Shown: one piece after another, positions 23,301-33,275 of the stretch
Numbering within the stretch: position 1 is the stretch's first letter
Layout of the letters: every line of letters begins with the position of its first letter
NCBI GenBank assembly: GCA_023614405.1
Contig: CM042691.1
Span: forward strand, 180,082,927-180,146,926
Reading direction: 5' to 3'
DNA from: Avena insularis
Taxonomy: Eukaryota > Streptophyta > Magnoliopsida > Poales > Poaceae
DNA: 64,000 nucleotides
Notes under the pieces: model-generated
Told to the model about the DNA's origin: nothing
Database searches by the model: none
Seen by the model: the letters and a program-made list of their open reading frames with translations, nothing else
Position numbers and translations under genes: made by a program

Positions 23301-23717
23301 CAACGGGCCGCGCTGGGCTGTGGCTTGCACTGCACAGACGACAGAGAGAGGAGAGGGAAGAGATGGGCTTGGCCCAGATTAGCTGCTCTGGCTCTTTTTT
23401 TATCAGAAACATTTTTCTTTTCCTGTTTTCTATTCTGCATTTTGTAAAATGATTTGAAATCTGTTTTTGGATATTACAAAAATACCAAGAGACTTTATAA
23501 AATATATAAAATACTCAAGGGCCATTTTTATACAATTTGGGATCCAATAATTTTGTATTTTTCAAATTCAAACCATTTTGAATGGATTTCAAGAGAGGGT
23601 AAAAACTAGGGTCTTTAGGTTTGCATTATTTCTTGTTGCATGCATTTTTAAGAGATGATTCTTATGAATGCACAAACAAACCCTAAATAGTAATTAGCTA
23701 AAACTAGGGTGTTACAC
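20391..23717 (-). repeat. LARD 5' LTR (about 3.33 kb, uninterrupted)
   Basis: Begins TATGACACC and ends GGTGTTACA on the plus strand, flanked by CCATT at 23718-23722. It preserves the empty Tat-A target site (CCCTC, 20991-20995). It holds a hairpin module at 21090-21105 and a GC-rich block at about 22560-23340. Its left end (TA) matches the left end of the partner LTR, so the non-canonical terminus looks native to the element. No gene is recognised. Confidence 0.9.
21090..21105 (-). other. LTR hairpin module (LARD right LTR), perfect 6 bp stem
   Basis: GTTCAT-AACC-ATGAAC forms a perfect stem with a 4 nt loop. The context on the minus strand is GTGTACACCCCTGCAGGGTT ... GCCGTGTTCATGGTTATGAACG, the same order of blocks as in the LTRs of three other families here. 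Compared with GTCC/GGAC in those families, the third pair is T-A instead of C-G, and the stem is kept. Confidence 0.7.
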
Positions 23718-23968
23718 CATTCCACCAATGTTGTGACCTCGTTATTAACAACAACCAATGTCCATGATCAAGAAACCTTGATCATCTTGTTAATCAACGA
23801 GCTAGGTTATATGAGAGGAATAACTATGAACTCTTTATTTGTTTATTAAACACACATGTATTAATGTTTCTGATTAATACAATTATATTATGGACAATAA
23901 AAATTTATCATAAACAAGGAATACGATAATAACCTCCTTATTATTGCCTGTCCGGTATATTCCCTTCA
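23718..23968 (-). repeat. Copia-B LTR fragment, part 2
   Basis: Resumes the copia LTR after the LARD insertion. It aligns with 38310-38555 of the Copia-A LTR ('acctcgtt.ttaaca.c..caatgt.catgat...aaacc') and ends TATTGCCTGTCCGGTATATTCCCTTCA. That end is the complement of a TGAAGGGAATATACCGG start, typical of Angela-like LTRs. A CTCCCACTTGCACTAGAG purine tract complement follows at 23970. Confidence 0.85.
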
Positions 23969-26222
23969 GTCTCCCACTTGCACTAGAGTCAATACTAATC
24001 TAGTTTGGAAAACTTGCGCATTAAACATTTATGACTTTTTGGTGTTGTATATACGCATTTGCTGGTGGTAAACATAATCTCCAGATCTGACACTTTTAGG
24101 TCTATGTGTATTTGCATTTCTTTGCGTCTCCACGCATCACTCATTCTATAATGATATGGCATTGTATAAATTTGGTCCTTTGGTGAGACCTTTAGTTCCT
24201 TGGAGTTAAATCATGTCGATACTATTGTCTTACAATAGATCTTTATAGTGTTAGACCATTGTGAACCACACCTTAGTTTGATAACAAACTACTTGAAACA
24301 AATGCCCTCTTTTCTGCTACAATAGAAGTTATACACTTAGCCTTTTGTTGTAGCTTAGTTTTCCATTACATTCTGCTTAGTTGTCACAATGTCTTAACTT
24401 TGGAATTCATCCAAATATCCTTTCCATTACATTGTGCCACCCATAGTTTAAATTGTGATAAACTTATTCTTGTGACAAAATTAGTACCAATGTAATACTT
24501 TACAATGAACTATTTGTAATTGTTTGTCACCTCCACATAAATATATTCTTAGTTCTTCCAAGAGATTATAAGAATGTCCTTACTTTTGTCGAATGATCAT
24601 CTTATGAGTCATTCTGGTATATTCTGATAACATTTAGAGCATAGGACATATCTGTATGTGTACATATCATGGTATGATTGATCAAAATATTCTTGTGATT
24701 TCACTCACTAAGTGTTAAAACACTTGAATCTTGTTTCACTTACCAAGTGTCAATACACTTGAATTTTGATTCGATCCTTTTCCATGCAACAAGAACCTTT
24801 CTTGTTGTTTCCATATTGAACTCATTCAATATCTCATTTATGTACATATGGCACAACCATATTAGTGTATCAATCTATCCCTGTAGAAATTGATGCCTAA
24901 TATTCGGGTTTTGCCAAAGTATTTCATCGAAATGAAATTCTTAACCTATGTCAATAAAATATAAATCATTTCCAATCAACAAGTTGTCCTCCACATATTG
25001 TATTAGAGATATGTCTCAGGGCTCCCACTCAGTTTCTTGCATATGCAAGTATCTTCATCATCTCCGATGAAATTAAATATTTTAACAGTTTCATCACGGT
25101 GAAGATTCCAACTCCTTGATGCTTACTTCAACCATTGAAGTTTTCATGCCCTTTTAGCATCCTTTGAATTAACAAAACCCTTTGGATTAACAAAATCCTA
25201 GGTAACCATTCTATTAGAAGAACTTTGTTTTGTTTGTTCAACTATCATATACCAAAATTATATATAGTGGTTGCTACAATAATCCGTCTAGACTAAATAT
25301 CGCTATGGAAGATCAAATCTTGTCATAGTCAACTCCTTGAACATTTTCGTAAAATATTTTACATCATGTCGACTATTTGATATATGTGAAACATCCATGT
25401 CTGTTTCTCTATGGATCCAAATACGACTGATAGGTTTTACACCTTTCGGGAGAGTATTCCAAGTTCAAAAACTTGACTTCTCATGTATGGAAATACCACA
25501 GATTTTATGGCTTCAAGCCATTTGGAGTCAGGGCCCATCATGGCTTCTTTGCATGTAGTCGGTTCATCACTGTCAAAAAATAATGATTTACTCTCAAATC
25601 TTAGTATTTGATTGTTTACCCGACCTACGCGGTTCAATAGGAACTTAGACCTCTGTGATCACAACCTTTGAGGAACATGATCAATGAGCATTGTGGCTGC
25701 CTCCGGGACAATTTCTGGCGTTGAGAAACTCAACACATATAGCTAAGGTTCAATAACCTTATCAAAGTTCTATTTTCCTCCCACTTAACTTTTGCAAAAA
25801 ATTCCTTCTTAAGAAACTTGACATTCCAAGCGGCAAACTTCTTTGTTCTTGGTGTTATGGAGGAATTCCCAACAAATTCTTTGGGATAACCTACAAATGT
25901 GTGCTTGTCCGACTTTGTTTGCAGACCTTTTACTTATGCCTAGCATACCAAAATTTAAGAAAGGACAAGTCATTTTATCCCAATCCATAACATATATGGT
26001 GTCATTTAAATGGATCACGATGGAGCTCTTTTCAGTGTAAACGCGGTATTCACCAAAGCTTTAATCTTTAAAATATAATTGCAGTTTTATAACTGGCACC
26101 TTTGATCTCACCATGTCTAACAAGGTATTATTACATATCTCAAACACTCTTTACTTATTTGGTGTTTCGAGAAATCGAAATCTAGGTTTTTTGCTAAACT
26201 TGTAACTCAAATAAATTCCTTT
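23969..26222 (-). pseudogene. pol: Copia-B internal remnant (RNase H, RT and part of integrase), heavily decayed
   Basis: No long frame survives, but the DNA aligns with Copia-A pol in the same order. The PPT region comes first. Near 24880-25060 there is the RT stretch seen in Copia-A at 39430-39620 ('tgcctaatat', 'caatcaacaa...ttgtccacatat', 'cccactcagtttcttg'). At 25980-26030 there is an integrase-side block matching Copia-A 40628-40680 ('atatggtgtc...gatgg...tttaaa/gtgaa'). It stops abruptly at 26222 where Copia-A begins. Age and decay exceed those of every other element in the window. Confidence 0.7.
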
Positions 26223-27103
26223 TGTAAGGGGTTTGTAGCATGGAAAACAAAAAAATTCTACCACATGAACACACACAAGCCAAGATCTATCTACTAGATT
26301 GTAGCAACGAGTCGATTAGAGTACTCACCCTTGTAGATTCCAAAGCGGTTAAGGAGAGAAGATTCTCGTGGGTGATGTAGTCGTACACTTGCCGATCTCA
26401 AGATCGCTTAGACGATCCTTCCGGCGCCGCGTTCTAGCAGCGCTCCCGAAGTCGGTCACATGTTCGGTATTTCTCTCCCTTGTTCCAGCAGGCAGCGGAG
26501 GTTGTATTTCTCTCCTCGTGATTCCGGCATCACAACGGCATGGTGTCAGAAGTAGAGGAAAGATCCTGCAGGGTTTCGCCTTAAGCCGGAGCGGGTTTGG
26601 ATGGATTATAACGGTTCCCCAGCGTTCTAAGGTTTAGAGGCCGAGGGAGGAGGAGGTGGTCGGCGGTGGAGGTTGGCAGCGGCGGCGGCTTCATGGGGAG
26701 GGGCTGTGGTGGTGTTATAGTTTGGGGAAGCCCCCTCCCCTCTATTTATGAGAGGGAGGGGCAGATAGGGAGGGGAGGTTGAATCCTCCTCCAACTCCCT
26801 CTCCTCATTGGAGTGTGGTGGAGGCGGAGGACATGAACTCCTCCCTCCACCAGTTTATATTGTCCCGGTTTCACTTATTAAACTTGCCTTTTGACTTTCA
26901 ATTTTGGAGTTTGATTTCTCACTTTTATTTGCATAGCCCTTTGACGTAGGACATGATGCATCCATTCCACTTTGTCATGACTCATTCATGTACCCATCCC
27001 CTTCTGGTTCGGTGAACCTTCTAGAACAGTCCAGTGAAAACACCGGAATCATTCCCAAACTCCGGAATTTAACTTTCCTTATATGAATCTTATTCTCTAG
27101 ATC
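26223..27103 (-). repeat. Copia-A 3' LTR, part 1
   Basis: Starts TGTAAGGGGTTTGTAGCATGG and aligns with 43724-44660 of the right LTR. It ends at the AGATC (27099-27103) duplicated by the Gag-only element. It includes a GC-rich zone (about 26390-26860) with no conserved frame. Confidence 0.88.
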
Positions 27104-27558
27104 TGTCACATCCCAAGATTTTCCAAATCTTGTAATGTGAAAAATAAAGGAATAAAATAAAACTTTGTTTGATTTTCAGAGCCAGAAGAAATTTTGTATT
27201 CCAATGAGAATCTTCAAACCTATTTGGAACAAAAAATCCTAAAAGGATTTAACAAGATAAATATTTTAATGAAGGAAAAGTAAAATATTTTATTACTACT
27301 TTGAAATCTCTCTATAAAAGGTTTTAGTTCTCAAATTAAAAAGGAAAGATTTTAAATAAAGATTATATTTTAAAGAGCCAAATTAATTTTGGCCAAGCTT
27401 TTATAATAAAATATTTTGTTTTGATAAAATGAGTAAAGGTTTATTTAAATAAAATAATAAGGATTTAAATATCCAATTTTATCAAAGTAAAGGCTTTTCT
27501 TTTTAAATAAACACTAAAACTTATTATTTTATTTTAATAAGTTTTCCAAAGGTTTTTG

Positions 27559-28065
27559 AATAAAACCTACTGAAAAGGTTTTTGGTTTGGTTTATATTTC
27601 AAATAGAGTTTTAAAAATAAATTAAACCCTATTTTGAAAATAAAGACTAAAGTCTTTTTATTTAATTATTAATAGATCCTAAAAAGGATAAAAATTATTT
27701 TGTTTTTGCCTTTGGTTTTATATTCTCAAATAAAACTTACTGAAGTGTTTCAGTTTTATTTTAGATTTCAAAATAAAGATTCTAATAAAACAAATCCTAT
27801 TTGAATTAAATGAATAAGGTCTATTCATTTAATTGTTATTGGACCCTAAAATAAAATGTTATTTTGTTTTAAACAAGTTCCAAGTATTCTTTATTTTCAA
27901 ATAAAACCTACTGATTTGTTTTTGAAAATATTTGGATTTCAAATGGAGATTCTATTAATTAAATCAAACCCTATTTTATTAAATAACTAATGAACCATTT
28001 TATTTAATAATAAATGGATCCTAAAATGAATAAAAATATTATTTTATTTCTAGAATTATTTTAAG
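27559..28065 (+). repeat. three degenerate tandem units of about 170 bp in the 5' LTR
   Basis: AATAAAAC[CT]TACTGA starts units at 27559, 27729 and 27900 (spacing about 170). Each continues with ATTTCAAA..GAGATTCT-like, AAACCCTATTT-like and ATGGATCCTAAAA-like blocks in the same order. The same triplet is present in the 3' LTR. Confidence 0.75.
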
Positions 28066-30502
28066 CTACTAAACAGAACCCAGTTCAAAACTTCAGAGTT
28101 TGATAATTGTTTGAATTGATTTGAACCTTGTTTGGTTGTTTGAAATTCAAAACAGGAAATTGAATCAGAAAAAGAAAAGATTTCAGAAGGAAAAAAAATA
28201 GCATCGGACCTGACCCAGCCCAGCAGCCCACTAAGGCCCAGCGAACCAGCCCAGTTTTTCCCAGAGAAAAACGGTTCACACTTATTAACTTACCCGCAAA
28301 GAGAATGACCAGTGGACCCTTCCCCTCCTTTCTTTTCCCCGCTGATGACTGGACCCCACTCTACTATTCATCCTCCTCACCCGTGCGACCAGTTCTCCCC
28401 TCCCTCGTCGCCGTTTCCTGCAGTAATCCCGCGGCTTCAATTCGTCATAATGCCGTGCGTTAATCTCGCCGTGACTGCACGCTATTAAGCGCATGCGTCT
28501 TCTCCTCCTTTCCCCTCTGTCGCCACTCCTTCTCCGCCCCGAGGCTGCCACAATTCGGCCCAGCACTCCCTCTGTTACGACGACACCACGGTGACGATTC
28601 CAGCCAAGCCACACTACCTCCTGCCTCCCTGACCTCGCACCCAGACTCACCACTTCTTGACGCATCTCCCAGTGCCTTTCGTTCGACCGCGGGTGCCCCA
28701 GAGCGTCAGCTACGTCAAGCTTCCGAACGCCGCCGCGTCTGCAACCTCTCCGACGACCTCCCCCGGTAAACGCTGACCGCCCCGAGCCTCCTCGTTCACA
28801 CTCCCTCACTCGCCTCGGTCTTGCGCAACTAACCCTGACCTCTGTTTGTCTTTTCGTGACCAGTAGCCTCGTCTTCGACGACGACCTGCAGCACCGCCGT
28901 CTGCCTCTTCCTCCGACGAAGCCTCCAGGTAGTAAATGGCCACCCCTTGTCCTTCCGATGATACGCCTGTGTTCAGTGCACTCGCCCGCATCTAACCGCA
29001 TCTGTTTCTTGCCCTCTGGTGGACAGCAGCCCCGTCCCCGTCGTCAGCGAAGCTCTGGCGCCACCCTAAACTCCGTGAGCAATTAACGCAACCTTGCGCC
29101 CCATGAACCATCAGAACATTGAGCATCGCCGTGACCCCCTGAGCCCGGTGAGCAACTCCCCTTTCTCCCTCACCTCCTGTAGCATCGGCACCGTCGTCGA
29201 CCGACAGCTCCGCCGCCAGTAACCACCGCAGCGCCGCCCATCTGTGGCTGGTGTGCCTAGCACCGTTAGATCGTAATCGTATGGCCACGATAGAACTTAA
29301 CTGAAGCGGTAAGTAGCCTCTGCACGCCGCACGATTTAACTTAAATCCAACGGCTGTCGTCGCGTGATCCAACCGAAACGGTACCGACGAATAGGAAGTC
29401 GCCGCGTGTCCAGCTGATGATTTAAAAACAGAGTTGAAAACAGATTTGTATGCAGATTTGAAAACCCTATAACTTTTGATCCACAAGTCCAAAAATTGCA
29501 AATTTGGTATCATTGGAATCAGTGGAACAAGCCCTAGCCAACCATGCCCTTGGTTTAGCAAATAGTATATGTTAGAGTGTTTGTTTTTGCAGAAACATTT
29601 GTATGCTTGTTAAGGATGTAAAAATTGTTTAAAAATGAATTTGGGGTTAAAATCTTTTGAAATTGGATTGCTTTGAACCTACTGACCATAGGAAACACTT
29701 TGTGGACTCAAAAATGTATTTGGTGAAACAAAATAATGATTCTTTGATTTAAAACCATTTCTAGTCAAACAGAAATGTGGTTTATTTATTAAAAATGGTT
29801 TTGGAAGAAAACCTTTGGAAAATGTTTTGTTTTAAACTCTCTGACCCCAAACACCAAGTTTTATGGTTTGAAAACTTATTTGGTGAACCCTATAGGTTAA
29901 TGCCTTAGTAAAATATTTTTTACACCACATAAAATGATGCTTTGTTTTTAAAAATGGTTTATAAAGTGAAACCTTTTGCAAATGACTTTGCCACTTTATA
30001 AAATGACCATTAGGTGTTTTCAAAAGTTTATGACCCATTAGGAACCACTTTTACAAATAAAACAATCTTTTGCATGCTTGTATGCATTGCTTGTTTTTAT
30101 TATTTTTATGTGATGAATTGCTTGAATGGTAGATTGAAATATTGTTTGCTTGATTGAATTGTAGTGACTTGAAGTGTGTGAACATTCCAAAGATCAAGGA
30201 GTGAACCTATACTCTCTACCAAAAAGGCAAGTGATGCTTCATACTTTGTCCCATTATTTTCACTATGCATTAGTGATATTTTCTAAGTAGGACTTGCATG
30301 GAATTTTGCTAAGTATAAACTATGCCAAGGGAAATCCTAGTAGATGAAACCTTAGTAGAAATTTCCTAAGTTAAGATTCCTACTACTATCATGCTTAGCT
30401 TAGCTAGTAGAAAACAAGGGTGGAATATATATTCATGCTATGGAAAATTTCTAAGTCAAGGACTTGTGTTTTCTTTAATAAAACAACTAAGTGAATGAAT
30501 CA

Positions 30503-30604
30503 CCTGGGTGGAATGGGATTGCTTGGTGGTTTTTGGTTGAGTGGTTCACAAGGCCCATTTCTATGGTTTACCTTGTGTATCTCACTTGTGGATGGCCACC
30601 CAGG
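30503..30604 (+). other. conserved inverted arms CCTGGGTGG ... CCACCCAGG (5' LTR)
   Basis: Arms at 30503-30511 and 30596-30604 are perfect 9 bp complements 84 nt apart. The same pair recurs in the 3' LTR (36638-36646, 36731-36739), in the solo LTR (49331-49338, 49380-49387) and in the right-edge LTR (63512-63520, 63601-63609). A variant, CCTGTG/CACAGG, sits at the corresponding place in Gyp-D. Confidence 0.65.
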
Positions 30605-30855
30605 AACAAAGAGATTTGAGATGTCAAATGTTGAGAAGCTTCAAGTGCAGCCACTTGGCATTATGGGCTCTGCCTGGATCATATAGGTTGCAATAACTTA
30701 GCCAAATGGACAGTTGTTGGTAGGGGTTTGATAGGTTGGAGCGCGTCCATGTTGGTCTAAGGGAAGGCTTCTGAAAGATCTTGTCTTGGTGAAACCAAGT
30801 CTTGTGGGGAAAGTGCACCACCTCTGCAGAGTGTAAAATCTAAGTACTTAGCCAT

Positions 30856-30871
30856 GTCCCTGGTAAAGGAC
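30856..30871 (+). other. LTR hairpin module (Gag-only element, 5' LTR)
   Basis: GTCC-CTGGTAAA-GGAC, preceded by AAGTGCACCACCTCTGCAGAGTGTAAAATCT and TTAGCCAT. The block order is the same as in the LTRs of Gyp-D, the solo LTR, the LARD and the right-edge LTR. Confidence 0.65.
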
Positions 30872-31473
30872 AATTTGAGCATCAAGACATGGAAGCTATC
30901 AAGAATCTCCTCATCCAAATTTCTAAGTTAAAAACTTGTGGTTGAACAAGGGTTTAAGGTTCACCAATTTCTATTGGTGGTTCCTTGGGTGATTTTGTCA
31001 AAGCAAAAACTTAGTGTTTTCAAATGATAAGGAAAATCTATTTTGAGCAAAGCAAGCCTAAGCTCCACTTAGGCAAATGCATATAGATGATTGACTCCAC
31101 TATACTACCATAGTATCACTTGCCAATACAATTCAAATGTATTGACCCTTGTGGCTGTAACTTGTTATGTTGCAGGTTTGATTGATTTAGTGAAGTGTGT
31201 TGATTAGGATTACAAAGTCTCAACCAACATGTCTGCCTGTGGAACTTTGAAGATGAAGGACCCCATGCTTATAGATATTCTGCTGCAATGTAATGTAATA
31301 GCCAAATGAGCTATGAAAGATGTAATAAATTATTTTATTCCTGGTTATAAAGTTGTATTATGACCTTTGTTTCTTGATATTACATCTTAACTGTGGATGC
31401 TAGCTATTGATCCAGGGACTAGCATTGTAAACACAGGGATCTCTACCTTATTAAAGGTTGGGAACTCTACAGA

Positions 31474-31485
31474 TGGTATCAGAGC
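31474..31485 (+). other. primer binding site of the Gag-only element (initiator tRNA-Met)
   Basis: TGGTATCAGAGC begins 2 nt after the 5' LTR and is a perfect complement of the plant initiator tRNA-Met 3' end. Confidence 0.95.
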
Positions 31486-32194
31486 ATTGTGTTGCCTGTA
31501 GGATTTGTAACCCTAGGATTGGACAAAAACCCTTAGAAAAATAGGAGTTGTATTTGTTCCAAAACTTATTTACAAACAATCTTGTATACTCTTTCCTCAA
31601 CCATTTTGGTTTTTGACTCTACATATTGTCTATTTCAAACTTGATGGATAAAGCCTACCCCATGGCCAAAGACTTCACCATGTGCAAAGGACTTCATCAA
31701 CTCTAATGACTTCAACATCTTCAACCTTGGATATCAACTCTAATAACTTCAACATCTTCAGCATTTCCACCTAGGACCTCCAACTTGGATATCACTAAGG
31801 ACTACAAGAGAAGACAAGAAAAGTTACCCAAGACTTGAAGAATAAGGAAACATAACCTAGAAGGAACCAAGATCACCTTTGAAGTTTTGTGACTAAGAGA
31901 TTTCCAAAGGAAGCCATGATTTCATGCAAGAAGAATCAACCAAAGAAAGATGGAAAGATATCAAGTGAACCATATAGATGGACCGCCATACTTAGTTAAG
32001 TCAAACACACCAACTTAAGTGGTGTAACAAAATTATTTTTGTTTGCCTAGAATATAGGCTTGAAACTTGTTGTTTGAGTGGAATGTTTGTTTGTGATTGC
32101 TTGCACATTGCTTGAGTGAATTGTGATGTGTGTGATTAGAATTGATTCCTTAGAAAATCTTTTGCCTACTCTAATCCCAATTCAACCCAAACAG
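31486..32194 (+). other. untranslated leader of the Gag-only element
   Basis: About 0.7 kb between PBS and the likely start codon, A/C-rich, with several imperfect repeats of 'aacttcaacatcttca' and 'ttggatatcaactctaa' (about 31690-31800). It is the expected place for packaging and dimerisation signals, but none can be identified by eye. Confidence 0.6.
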
Positions 32195-33166
32195 ATGACT
32201 ACTCCAACAGACTCCAACATCAAAGATTATGACAACAACAACAACCAAGAGATGCACATGAGAGAACAACTACTAGCAAACCAAACCCAATTAAGCCAAG
32301 TGACAACTCAGTTTTTAGCCAACAATAATGGATTAGACCCAACCATGCAAAGATTTTTGAAAACTCAATCCCAATTGTTGCAAAGGATGGCTACTCAAAT
32401 GATCAACATGGGAGACAACTCTTCCCAAGGAGTTTGTGACAACAAGGATGACAAAGATGCTAATCTAGAAGGAACCCAAGCTAGCAATATTTTTAGAGAC
32501 AAGGATCATGCATCCAAGGAGCATGAAGATCAATGCCCCAATTGTGAAGAGAAACATCCAACAAATCAATGCCCCACATCTCAAGCTACTTGCTTCCTAT
32601 GTGAAGGAAATAACCATGTCCCTATCCAATGCCCCATCTATTCCCTAGTTCAACAAAGGAAACAAGGTGGAGCACAACAACTGATTGCAGATTTTCATGA
32701 GAGAGCCAAGTCTACCAAGAAGGATGAGGACAAAGGAAAATCTCCACTTGTACCTCCATGCAATATGACCCAATTTAAAGGACCAAAGAGGAGGCATATG
32801 AATTATCCAAAGAGCAATAGAAGGTCAAGGAAACCAGTAGACATTCCTACCTATGAGATAACATATGAAGAACATGAACTAGAAGCACTCCTAGCTTTGG
32901 AGAAACCCAAGAAGAAGAAGAACAAAGGAAACAAACAAGAGGAAATGATACCAAAGGAAAAGAAAGATATCAGCCAAGTGATGTGTTTCGATTGCAAAGA
33001 ACCAGGACACTATGCAAGCAATTGTCCAGAAAAGATGAAGCACAAGATAAACAAGCCTATGAAGGATCTCAGCCTTGTCACATGTTTCAAGTGTGGAAAC
33101 AAAGGACACTATGCAGATGTTTGCCCAGAGAGATTTCAACAAGATCCCAAGCAAGTCAAGATGTAA
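32195..33166 (+). CDS. Gag-like protein with four CCHC zinc knuckles
   Basis: The frame is open from 32123, and I prefer the Met at 32195 (MTTPTDSN), giving 323 residues. Numbering here follows the longer 347-residue frame. The N-terminus (about 26-100) is Gln/Asn-rich and looks helical. Zinc knuckles are C138-C141-H145-C150 (one residue short: CX2CX3HX4C), C157-C160-H165-C170, C288-C291-H296-C301 and C321-C324-H329-C334. They form two pairs separated by a basic and acidic linker with KPKKKKNKGNK near 261. I see no capsid motif like the chromovirus Gag in Gyp-D. Zinc knuckles bind nucleic acid, so the likely role is nucleocapsid-type packaging of the element's RNA. An unbroken frame in an element with no enzyme suggests youth or selection. 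Not seen: signal peptide or membrane segment. Confidence 0.85.
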   Translation: MTTPTDSNIKDYDNNNNQEMHMREQLLANQTQLSQVTTQFLANNNGLDPTMQRFLKTQSQLLQRMATQMINMGDNSSQGVCDNKDDKDANLEGTQASNIFRDKDHASKEHEDQCPNCEEKHPTNQCPTSQATCFLCEGNNHVPIQCPIYSLVQQRKQGGAQQLIADFHERAKSTKKDEDKGKSPLVPPCNMTQFKGPKRRHMNYPKSNRRSRKPVDIPTYEITYEEHELEALLALEKPKKKKNKGNKQEEMIPKEKKDISQVMCFDCKEPGHYASNCPEKMKHKINKPMKDLSLVTCFKCGNKGHYADVCPERFQQDPKQVKM

Positions 33167-33238
33167 TCTAGATGGAAAATTTTTTAAGGGTGGTAGTACC
33201 CTAGTTGTTTTGAGCCAACTTGTAACCTTAACCTTCCC

Positions 33239-33275
33239 AAATCTCGGGACGAGATTTATTTTAAGGGTGGTAGCC
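33239..33275 (+). other. pre-PPT palindrome and polypurine tract of the Gag-only element
   Basis: AAATCTCG-GGA-CGAGATTT (33239-33257, 8 bp arms) is followed by ATTTTAAGGGTGGTAGCC, the polypurine tract abutting the 3' LTR at 33276. The arrangement equals that of the LARD and Gyp-D. The stretch 33167-33238 before it shows nothing else, apart from a similar 'TTTTAAGGGTGGTAGTACC' echo at 33182-33200. Confidence 0.8.

Larger units (their letters stand above)
1484..23717 (-). mobile_element. LARD-like non-autonomous LTR retrotransposon with 3.3 kb LTRs, split by Tat-A
   Basis: Two long copies of one sequence (1484-2090 plus 14396-17087, and 20391-23717) flank a 3.3 kb internal region. The outer ends carry the 5 bp duplication CCATT (1479-1483 and 23718-23722). 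A minus-strand primer binding site lies inside the right LTR (20374-20385) and a polypurine tract lies inside the left LTR, so the element points leftward. The internal region has no reading frame with gag or pol motifs. Long LTRs around a non-coding interior are the hallmark of LARD elements, which depend on an autonomous relative for proteins. Shared cis signals point to a Tekay-like chromovirus as that helper (inference). Confidence 0.85.
27104..31471 (+). repeat. Gag-only element 5' LTR (4,368 bp)
   Basis: Opens TGTCACATCCCAAG and closes AACTCTACA just before the PBS. Parts in order: an AT-rich zone with three degenerate 170 bp units (27559-28065), a GC-rich zone (28200-29420), a T-rich zone, then the conserved CCTGGGTGG...CCACCCAGG arms and hairpin module (30503-30871). 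Short frames in the GC-rich zone are broken by indels in the partner LTR and are not genes. Confidence 0.93.

Noticed and set aside
28285..29001. 238-codon minus-strand frame, Arg/Gly-rich, in the Gag-only 5' LTR
   Set aside because: GC-rich LTR sequence. The same place in the 3' LTR is fragmented by indels, and there is no domain or start context.
30495..30686. 63-codon plus-strand frame repeated in both Gag-only LTRs (MNHLGGMGLLGG...), with a loose look-alike in the solo LTR
   Set aside because: It overlaps the conserved inverted arms, which explain the similarity. The frames diverge after the first ten codons, so nucleic-acid structure is the simpler reading.
31474..31485. tRNA-like sequence TGGTATCAGAGC and its variants at 20374, 43710 and 57904
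   Set aside because: Only the 12-13 nt complement of the initiator tRNA 3' end is present, beside LTRs. These are primer binding sites, not tRNA genes.
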